Source of the DNA: Shimia sp.
Lineage (GTDB): Bacteria > Pseudomonadota > Alphaproteobacteria > Rhodobacterales > Rhodobacteraceae
Direction: 5' to 3'
DNA: 51,081 bases
Assembly (NCBI RefSeq): GCF_022448905.1
Contig: NZ_JAKVCW010000023.1
Span: forward strand, 1 to 51,081
Of the stretch, positions 44,727 through 51,081 are shown one piece after another. The position numbers and the translations under genes were made by a program. The number at the start of each line of letters is the position of its first letter. Within the stretch, counting starts at the first letter, position 1. Below the pieces are notes generated by a model. It saw nothing but the letters and a program-made list of their open reading frames with translations, did no database searches and was not told where the DNA came from.

Positions 44727-46448
44727 TTAGATGATCTCGTCCTGAAGACCTTCCGTGGACAGCCCTTCGAGCTTGGGCATCAAGCTCAAAAGCTCTCGTG
44801 TGTAGCTCTCTTTTGGTGCGGCAAACAGCGTTTCGGTGTCCGCCACCTCCACCATTTGCCCCTGACGCATCACACCGACACGGTCACACATCTGGCGTAC
44901 CACCGGCAGGTCGTGGCTGATGAAGAGCATGGTCAGGCCGAGGTGCTCCTGAAGATCTTTGAGGATGTTCAGAATCTGCGCCTGAATGGACACGTCGAGC
45001 GCGGATGTCGGCTCGTCACAGATCAGGAAGCGCGGCTGTGTTGCCAGAGCGCGCGCAATCGAAATCCGCTGGCGCTGACCACCGGAGAACTCGTGCGGAT
45101 ACTTTCGGCCCGCTTCCGAGCCAAGCCCCACACGTTCCAACAACTCGTCCACACGGTGCTGAATGGCAGCGCCTTCCAGCAGCTTGTGGTGTTTCACCGG
45201 CTCCGCAATGATTTCATCCACACGCATGCGCGGGTTGAGGCTGGAAAACGGGTCCTGGAAGATCATCTGGATCTGACGGCGGTAGCTTTCCAAGTCCTTG
45301 GCGGTCTTGAGCTGCGTGATCTCGTCTTCGTCAAAGAAGATCTTGCCACCATTGGTCTGATAGAGCGTCGCAATCATGCGGGCCACGGTCGACTTGCCCG
45401 AGCCACTTTCCCCCACGATGCCAAAGACCTCACCTTCGCGGATGTCAAAGCTGACCTTGTCCACGGCAGTGAAGAACTTGCGGCGTGATGGGATGATCGA
45501 CCCACTTTGCAGGAAAGTCTTGGTGAGCCCCTCGACCTTCAAAAGCGTGCCGGATTTGGTTGGCTCCGGACGGTCCCAGTTGCGCGCCAAATCGTCGATG
45601 TGGAACGCAATCTGACGACCACCATAAGACAGCTGCGGGAAGCGATGCACCTTGAGCGTCGGACGTGGCACTGCGGCGATGAGCGACTTGGTGTACTCAT
45701 GCGCCGGGGCGCCAAGCACTTGCTCTGTGCTGCCGCTTTCCACGACCTCCCCCTGATACATCACGGTCACCTTATCTGTGGTGTCCGCGATCACACCCAT
45801 GTCGTGGGTGATCAGGACCACGCCGGTCTGACGTTCCCGCGCCAGCTCCTTGATCAGCTCAAGGATCTGCGCCTGAATCGACACGTCGAGCGCCGTGGTC
45901 GGCTCATCCGCGATAATCACATCCGGTTCCGAGCAGAGCGCAAGCGCGATCACCACCCGCTGGCGCATGCCGCCAGAGAACTGGTGTGGGTATTGATTGA
46001 TGCGCTCGTCCGGCATGGGAATACCCACCCGGTCCAAAAGCTCAATCGCGCGCTTTTTGCTGTCCGCGTCGGACAGTTTCAGGTGGAACTGGATGGTTTC
46101 CACCAACTGCTGCCCAACGGTCAGAAGCGGGTTCAGCGAGGTCAGCGGGTCCTGGAAGATCATGGAGATCTTCGCGCCCCGCAGCGCTCGCATGCCGTCC
46201 GCATCGCGCCCGTTGATGTGCTCCCCCTTGAAGCTCACCGTGCCCTCGGCGATGTGGCCGGGGCGCTCCAGCAAGCCCATCACGGCGGCGCCGATGGTGG
46301 ATTTGCCCGCACCGGACTCGCCGACAAGACCATGGATTTCCCCCGGCTCAACCGCGAGGTTGGCCTTGTTCACCGCCACAAACAGCTTGCGACGGGTCGG
46401 GAAGTGGACCGAGAGGCCCTCGATATCTAGGAGTTTCTCGGTCATCAC
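44727..46448 (-). CDS. Dipeptide/oligopeptide ABC transporter, fused double ATPase
   Basis: 573 residues carrying two complete nucleotide-binding domains, equivalent to DppD and DppF in one chain. First domain: Walker [13 protein letters not shown] (40-51), signature [10 protein letters not shown], Walker [14 protein letters not shown]. Second: Walker [13 protein letters not shown] (343-354), signature [10 protein letters not shown], Walker [13 protein letters not shown]. All catalytic residues are present. Energises peptide uptake through the two upstream permeases. Start overlaps the preceding stop by 4 nt. Confidence 0.95.
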   Translation of the reverse strand: MMTEKLLDIEGLSVHFPTRRKLFVAVNKANLAVEPGEIHGLVGESGAGKSTIGAAVMGLLERPGHIAEGTVSFKGEHINGRDADGMRALRGAKISMIFQDPLTSLNPLLTVGQQLVETIQFHLKLSDADSKKRAIELLDRVGIPMPDERINQYPHQFSGGMRQRVVIALALCSEPDVIIADEPTTALDVSIQAQILELIKELARERQTGVVLITHDMGVIADTTDKVTVMYQGEVVESGSTEQVLGAPAHEYTKSLIAAVPRPTLKVHRFPQLSYGGRQIAFHIDDLARNWDRPEPTKSGTLLKVEGLTKTFLQSGSIIPSRRKFFTAVDKVSFDIREGEVFGIVGESGSGKSTVARMIATLYQTNGGKIFFDEDEITQLKTAKDLESYRRQIQMIFQDPFSSLNPRMRVDEIIAEPVKHHKLLEGAAIQHRVDELLERVGLGSEAGRKYPHEFSGGQRQRISIARALATQPRFLICDEPTSALDVSIQAQILNILKDLQEHLGLTMLFISHDLPVVRQMCDRVGVMRQGQMVEVADTETLFAAPKESYTRELLSLMPKLEGLSTEGLQDEII

Positions 46449-47386
46449 TGCAGCCTCGGGTTCAATGCATCACGCAGCCAGTCGCCCAGCAGGTTCACAG
46501 ACAGCGCAAGCGCCAGAAGGGTCACGGATGGGAACAGGATGATCCACCACTCACCGGAGAAGAGGAAATCTTGCCCGATGCGGATCAAGGTGCCCAGCGA
46601 CGGTTGGGTCGGCGGTGCGCCCACGCCGAGGAAGGACAGTGTTGCCTCAGCAATAATGGCCAACGCCAAGGAAATCGTCGCAATCACCAGAACAGGCGAC
46701 AACACGTTTGGCAGGATGTGACGCAGCATGATGATGCCACGACCGCGACCCATCATACGCGCGGCTTGCACGTACTCTTTGTCTTTTTCCACCAGCGTCG
46801 CGCCACGCACCACGCGGGCGAATTGCACCCAATCAGACAGGCCAATCGCGATGATCAGTACCCAGATGGCCATTTGGTCATGGTGCTGAATTGGGATGAC
46901 ACCTTTGGCGATCCCGAAGATCAGCATGGCCACCAGAATGGAGGGGAAGGTCAGCTGCACATCAGCGGCGCGCATGATCAGGGTTTCCACCCAACCGCCG
47001 ACGTAGCCAGCCACCAGACCAAGCGTGATGCCGAGGATCATGGCGAAGCTCACAGCGGCCAAGCCGACAAAGAGCGAGACGCGCATGCCATAAAGAATGG
47101 TGGAAAACACGTCGCGGCCCTGATCGTCTGTGCCAAGCCAGAAGACGTCACCGGTGAAGTCATTGGGCGCCATCGGCGCGGTAAAGCCGTTCATCAGGTC
47201 CAGAGAGCCCGGATCAAACGGGTCATACGGCGCGATCAGCGGTGCAAAGACAGCGCTCAGCACCAGCAGCATCACCACGATGAAAGACACCACGGCCACC
47301 GGCGAGCGGCGGAAGCTGTAGACAAAATCGCTGTCCAGCGCCTTGGCAAGACGCGACTGCGGTGCGGTTGCGGATTGATCAGACAT
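46445..47386 (-). CDS. Peptide ABC transporter permease, DppC type
   Basis: 313 residues. N-terminal soluble stretch, first helix VSFIVVMLLVLSAVFAPLIAPYDPF, then the binding-protein-dependent permease domain with SDWVQFARVVRGATLVEKDKEYVQAARMMG (the EAA loop for ATPase contact) and IIAEATLSFLGVGAPPTQPSLG, diagnostic for DppC/OppC. Coupled to the gene on either side by short overlaps. Confidence 0.94.
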   Translation of the reverse strand: MSDQSATAPQSRLAKALDSDFVYSFRRSPVAVVSFIVVMLLVLSAVFAPLIAPYDPFDPGSLDLMNGFTAPMAPNDFTGDVFWLGTDDQGRDVFSTILYGMRVSLFVGLAAVSFAMILGITLGLVAGYVGGWVETLIMRAADVQLTFPSILVAMLIFGIAKGVIPIQHHDQMAIWVLIIAIGLSDWVQFARVVRGATLVEKDKEYVQAARMMGRGRGIIMLRHILPNVLSPVLVIATISLALAIIAEATLSFLGVGAPPTQPSLGTLIRIGQDFLFSGEWWIILFPSVTLLALALSVNLLGDWLRDALNPRLQ

Positions 47387-48369
47387 CAGTGTGCCCCCTT
47401 CCCGTCCGTGCGCAGGCGCGGATCGATCGCAAAATAGAGCAGGTCAACGATCAGGTTGATCCCCACAAACATCACCGAAATCAGCATCAGGTAGGCCGCC
47501 ATCACCGGGATGTCGACAAACTGAACCGCGTTGATGAACAACAGACCGACACCCGGCCATTGGAACACAGTCTCCGTAATGATCGCAAAAGCGATGATCG
47601 AACCAAGCTGCAGACCGGTCACCGTGATCACCGGCACCAGCGTGTTTTTCAGCGCGTGGCGGAAGTTCACCGTGCGGTCTTTCAGACCTCGGGCCCGGGC
47701 AAAGCGCACATAGTCCTGACGCAAGACTTCCAGCATCTCGGAGCGCACCAAACGCATGATAAGCGTCATTTGATAAAGACCCAGGGTGATGGCAGGCAGG
47801 ATGATCGCCTTAAGCCCGGTCGCGGTCAGTAGGCCGGTGCTCCACCAACCAATGTGCACCACATCCCCCCTGCCAAAGGCGGGTAACCAACCCAATTCAA
47901 CCGAGAACAGATAGATCAGCAAAATACCAATCAAGAAGGTCGGCAGAGACACCCCGATAAGCGAGATGGACATAATCGCATTGGCGAGGAACCCATCTTT
48001 GCGGATCGCAGTGAACACCCCTAGGCCGATACCGATTGAAATCGCCAGAAAACCACTGACCGCAGCCAGTTCCAACGTCGCTGGCGCACGCTCCACAAGG
48101 ATTTCCGCCACTGGGCGGCCCTGACGGTAGCTGACCCCAAAGTCACCTTGCACCGCGTTTTCGAGGAATTTGTAGTATTGCACCGGGAAAGGTTGATCCA
48201 ACCCAAGCTCCGTCCGAAGACGGGCAATGTCAGCATCGGTGCGTTCCTGACCCAACATGTTATCAATCGGATCCCCGACGAATTGAAACATGCTGAAGGC
48301 AACTAAGCCTACGACCAGAAGAACCAATGCGGACTGTAGTACTCTTTTTAAGACATACGTCAGCATCAC
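47386..48369 (-). CDS. Peptide ABC transporter permease, DppB type
   Basis: 327 residues. First helix LVLLVVGLVAFSMFQFVGDP followed by RTDADIARLRTELGLDQPF, the standard DppB/OppB start; later RSEMLEVLRQDYVRFARARGLKDR (EAA loop) and IITETVFQWPGVGLLFINAVQFVDIPVM. Forms the membrane channel with the DppC-type partner. Its stop shares one base with the next start. It is separated from the binding-protein gene by a 110-bp spacer with a stem-loop. Confidence 0.94.
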   Translation of the reverse strand: MMLTYVLKRVLQSALVLLVVGLVAFSMFQFVGDPIDNMLGQERTDADIARLRTELGLDQPFPVQYYKFLENAVQGDFGVSYRQGRPVAEILVERAPATLELAAVSGFLAISIGIGLGVFTAIRKDGFLANAIMSISLIGVSLPTFLIGILLIYLFSVELGWLPAFGRGDVVHIGWWSTGLLTATGLKAIILPAITLGLYQMTLIMRLVRSEMLEVLRQDYVRFARARGLKDRTVNFRHALKNTLVPVITVTGLQLGSIIAFAIITETVFQWPGVGLLFINAVQFVDIPVMAAYLMLISVMFVGINLIVDLLYFAIDPRLRTDGKGAH

Positions 48370-48437
48370 TGCGTCCCTTTGTTTTTTTATTGGCGCGAGC
48401 CTTGCGCTCTCAAAGGGCGCAGGTCAAGTGCAGCGCG

Positions 48438-48466
48438 TGAGGCGGCGAAGATTGCCCGCCGCCTCA
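48438..48466 (-). promoter_or_regulatory. Stem-loop between binding-protein and permease genes
   Basis: 10-bp stem TGAGGCGGCG/CGCCGCCTCA with a 9-nt loop. On the minus (coding) strand no T-run follows, so it is more likely an RNA-stabilising hairpin that keeps the binding-protein message abundant than a full terminator, as in other ABC operons. Confidence 0.6.
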
Positions 48467-48479
48467 TTTTTAGGCAGTT

Positions 48480-50045
48480 TTATTGCACGTTCACCCAGCG
48501 CAGAATAAAGAAATTATCCGGGCGCTGTGTCAGGGAGACGTTGTCACGCGCACCCCATACCAGAGGTTGTACGTACATCGGCACATAGGCGGTTTCCGCC
48601 TGAAGAATCGCTGCGGATTCGTCGAGCATCATCTGGCGTTTGCCATCATCGATCTCCGATTGGATCATCGGCAGCATCTCGTCGATCTTGGCGTTGGAGT
48701 AGCCGCCAAAGTTCCAACTGCCGAGTTTCTTCTCAGAGTTCGGGGTGTGCGCCAGGAAGCGGATTGGGTGCTCTGCGTCAAAGGTGCCCGGGGACCAGCC
48801 CAGCAGATACATGTCGAAGTTATCCGCCCGCAGTTCTGGCCAGTAGTTGGAGACCGGCATGGCGTCCAGTTCAGCATTGATGCCGACTTTTGCCAACATC
48901 GCTGTGACCGCCTGACAAACCGCTTCGTCGTTCAGGTAACGGTTGTTTGGGCACTTCAGGCCAAAGGCAAAGCCATCGGCATAGCCCGCTTCTGCCAGAA
49001 GGGCTTTGGCGCCTTCCGGATCATACGTCGGACGGTCCATGTTGGCAGCGGAGTAGCCGCGCATTGCCGGGCTGACCAACTGGCTGGCGGGTTCGGCATT
49101 GCCACGCATGATGGTTTTCAGGATCGCGTCCACGTTCACCGCTTTGGACACCGCTTCCCGCACACGGGCGTCTTGGAACGGGTTTGGCTTGCCGGCATCC
49201 GCGCCGTATTTCAGCACGTCAGCTTCCTGGGCAAAACCAAGCATGATCACGCGCGCCTCGATGCCTTGAATGACTTGCACGCCATCCTGGCCTTGCAGAC
49301 GTTCGGCATCCTGGATTGGCACCGGGTTGATCATGTCCACCTCGCCAGACAACAGCGCGGCCACAGCGGTGGCCGAGTTCTGGATCGGGGTGAACTCCGC
49401 CACGGTGATGTTATGCGTTGCCTCGTCCCACCAACCGTCAAACGGCTTAAGCTGCGTGCGCAGGTCCGGTTCGCGCTCGGTCACCATGAAGGCGCCGGTG
49501 CCGTTGGCGTTCAGCGTGGCGTAGTTGCCGTTTTCCTTGTCCGGCAGCGCGGCGTTGTTCGCTTCGGCCCAGCCTTTGTCCACGATCATCCAGTTGGCAA
49601 TGCTGTCCGGGAAAATCGGGTTGGGGGCGGAGGTCATGATGTCGACGGTCTTGCTGTCGACAACCTTCACCTCAGACACCGGCGCAAACCAGCTGCGGGT
49701 ATCAGACACTTCGTTGGACGCACGCTCATAAGAGAACAGAACGTCTTCGGCGTCAAAAGTGCTGCCATCGTGGAAGGTCACACCTTCGCGCAGATGGAAA
49801 CGCCAACCTTCGCCGTCGCCAATCGGCTCCCAACTGGTCGCCAGCGCGGGCTCAATCGACATGTCTTTTCCGCGACGCACGAGGCCTTCATACACGTTGT
49901 TCAGAAAGCCCAGAACCGGTGCAGAGTTCACCGCGTGCGGGTCCATGGTTTGCGGATCGGTGGTGCCCGCCCACTTAAACTCTTCGGCTGCAACAGGTGC
50001 AGCACAAACAGCGGCCAGAACGGCCGCGCTTAACATATGTCTCAT
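48480..50045 (-). CDS. Peptide ABC transporter substrate-binding protein
   Basis: 521 residues from the ATG at 50045, with AGGGGA six bases upstream. Signal peptide MRHMLSAAVLAAVCAAPVAA with cleavage before EEFKWAG. SBP family 5 features: TDPQTMDPHAVNSAPVLGFLNNVYEGL, LREGVTFHDGSTFDAEDVLFSYERA, RVREAVSKAVNVDAILKTI. Binds peptides or related solutes in the periplasm. First gene of the four-gene operon. Confidence 0.94.
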   Translation of the reverse strand: MRHMLSAAVLAAVCAAPVAAEEFKWAGTTDPQTMDPHAVNSAPVLGFLNNVYEGLVRRGKDMSIEPALATSWEPIGDGEGWRFHLREGVTFHDGSTFDAEDVLFSYERASNEVSDTRSWFAPVSEVKVVDSKTVDIMTSAPNPIFPDSIANWMIVDKGWAEANNAALPDKENGNYATLNANGTGAFMVTEREPDLRTQLKPFDGWWDEATHNITVAEFTPIQNSATAVAALLSGEVDMINPVPIQDAERLQGQDGVQVIQGIEARVIMLGFAQEADVLKYGADAGKPNPFQDARVREAVSKAVNVDAILKTIMRGNAEPASQLVSPAMRGYSAANMDRPTYDPEGAKALLAEAGYADGFAFGLKCPNNRYLNDEAVCQAVTAMLAKVGINAELDAMPVSNYWPELRADNFDMYLLGWSPGTFDAEHPIRFLAHTPNSEKKLGSWNFGGYSNAKIDEMLPMIQSEIDDGKRQMMLDESAAILQAETAYVPMYVQPLVWGARDNVSLTQRPDNFFILRWVNVQ

Positions 50046-50281
50046 GACATTTCCCCTGTTCTTCAATCCGCGACGTCGCGCGCGGGTGCATGGGAACAGT
50101 GTCACCCCAAGCGGATTGCAAAAGCAAGGTCGACACACATTTTTGTGAACAAGTTAAGCCATTTTCAGGCTTAAGATTTTTCCGCTTGCACGCAATCCGA
50201 GCAAAATACTCAAACTTTTGTTGGGCTGGCCTTGGTGGCTGTGCCACCATGGCGGTGCAGTTAGTTTATTAAGGTGACGAC

Positions 50282-51013
50282 ATGATTGAAGTGACTGAAG
50301 CAGGCGGACCGGAATTTCTGGAAGTCCGCATGACCGCCCCCATTACCGAAAGCGACTATACCGACGTTCTGACCCCGGCGATTGACCGGGCCATCGAGCA
50401 GGCGGAGAACATTCGCCTGCTGGTGATCCTGGACGGTGGACCGGGGGATTTCACCGCCGGCGCCATGTGGCAGGACAGCCGGATGGGGTTCAAACACTGG
50501 CGCGGGTTTGACCGCTGTGCCATTGCGACGGACGACAGCACAATGAAACGGCTGATCTCGATGTTTGGCGTGCTGATGCCCTGCCCCGTGGCGTTGTTTG
50601 GCCTGTCAGAAGCTGACGATGCCCGCCGGTGGCTGCGCGAAAGCCTTGGCTCCATTCAGATTGACGCGGTGGATGACAGCACCGTCTGCGTACGCCTGAT
50701 GGGTAAGCTCGACAGCGAGATCTACGAAGGCAAATCCGAAGATCTCGACAATCTTCTGGCGGGCAAAAGCCCGTTTGGGCTGGTGATCGATCTGCGGGAA
50801 TTTGACGGCTGGCAGGGCTTGGGCGCGCTGCGCGACCACTTCGCGATGGCCAGTGCGCATGTCGGGCAATTGACCCGTGCGGCTATTGTTGGCGATGCCG
50901 GCTGGCAGAAAATGGCCTCCAAAGTAGGCACACATGCGTTCGGGGTGAACGCAAAGCATTTTGGCGCCGATGATTTTGACAAGGCTGTGACCTGGGTTCA
51001 AACAGGCGCCTAG
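50282..51013 (+). CDS. Tandem SpoIIAA/STAS-like domain protein
   Basis: 243 residues from the ATG at 50282, with AAGGTG upstream. Two copies of the SpoIIAA-like (STAS/SEC14) domain: residues ~1-120 (FLEVRMTAPITESDYTDVLTPAI, IRLLVILDGGPGDFTAGAMWQD) and ~125-243 (VCVRLMGKLDSEIYEGKSEDL, PFGLVIDLREFDGWQGLGALRD). They have diverged in sequence but share the strand-helix order. Family function is poorly defined; lipid or small-ligand binding has been proposed. Diverges from the peptide-transporter operon. Confidence 0.85.
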   Translation: MIEVTEAGGPEFLEVRMTAPITESDYTDVLTPAIDRAIEQAENIRLLVILDGGPGDFTAGAMWQDSRMGFKHWRGFDRCAIATDDSTMKRLISMFGVLMPCPVALFGLSEADDARRWLRESLGSIQIDAVDDSTVCVRLMGKLDSEIYEGKSEDLDNLLAGKSPFGLVIDLREFDGWQGLGALRDHFAMASAHVGQLTRAAIVGDAGWQKMASKVGTHAFGVNAKHFGADDFDKAVTWVQTGA

Positions 51014-51034
51014 CTTCCCGCATTCTCAAAGCAA

Positions 51035-51059
51035 AAAGGCCGCCCATTGGGCGGCCTTT
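51035..51059 (+). terminator. Intrinsic terminator after the STAS-like gene
   Basis: 11-bp stem AAAGGCCGCCC/GGGCGGCCTTT with an ATT loop, 21 bp after the stop codon; the T-run is within the stem, followed by CCG. Confidence 0.8.
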
Positions 51060-51081
51060 CCGTAGTCTGAACTGAAGAGGC

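Noticed and set aside
48483..50033. 516-residue plus-strand frame antisense to the peptide-binding protein gene
   Set aside because: The protein on the minus strand has a clear signal peptide and family motifs; the antisense frame has none.

Overview
The window looks like chromosomal DNA of a GC-rich alphaproteobacterium, most likely the Roseobacter group of the Rhodobacteraceae. This is inferred from the protein sequences (DUF3307 protein, LepA, RecJ, class II fructose-bisphosphatase, Lrp-type regulators), from codon usage, and from GC-rich palindromic intergenic repeats. No rRNA, phage, transposase or CRISPR array is visible. Most genes are ordinary metabolic or transport genes. Accessory material is concentrated between about 1.9 and 21.8 kb.

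Left part (1-15.5 kb): a membrane-anchored alpha/beta hydrolase; an Imm11/DUF1629-like orphan immunity-type protein; a 1037-residue ABC-exporter-like protein whose nucleotide-binding motifs are all degenerate and which ends in a cyclic-nucleotide-binding domain; a DUF3307 membrane protein; a three-gene operon (acyl carrier protein, ketosynthase, MaoC hydratase); a rhodanese; a roughly 1.1 kb gene-poor, hairpin-rich stretch with one consensus DnaA box; and lepA, flanked by two AT-richer unknown genes.

Middle (15.5-34 kb): a class III nucleotide cyclase with TPR-like repeats. Next comes a complete arsenic operon on the minus strand, arsR-arsC-acr3-gapdh-arsJ. It combines arsenate reduction and arsenite efflux with the GAPDH/ArsJ route that exports arsenate as 1-arseno-3-phosphoglycerate. 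A near-perfect 30-bp palindrome overlaps the arsR start. Then an Lrp regulator diverges from a class V aminotransferase-fold enzyme. A run of mostly minus-strand acyl/CoA and lipid-type catabolic genes follows (thioesterase, SDR, ACAD10-like phosphotransferase, histidine phosphatase, nitronate monooxygenase-like flavoprotein, epoxide-hydrolase-like enzyme, acyl-CoA ligase), with a pirin, an MFS carrier and a TetR regulator.

Right part (34-51 kb): small lipoprotein, hom, a VCBS/RTX surface or secreted protein, glpX, recJ; two identical tandem tRNA-Glu(UUC) genes; an Lrp regulator with a succinate-semialdehyde-type dehydrogenase; trmO; a four-gene oligopeptide ABC transporter operon (binding protein, two permeases, fused double ATPase); and a double STAS/SpoIIAA-like protein.

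The main structural observation is a family of palindromic repeats, in about 125-130 bp and 47-65 bp forms. Nine copies lie between genes from 10 to 26 kb, two of them inside the arsenic operon. Their terminal inverted repeats change in a compensatory way between copies. The best candidate for unusual protein biology is the ATPase-dead ABC/cNMP-binding protein.
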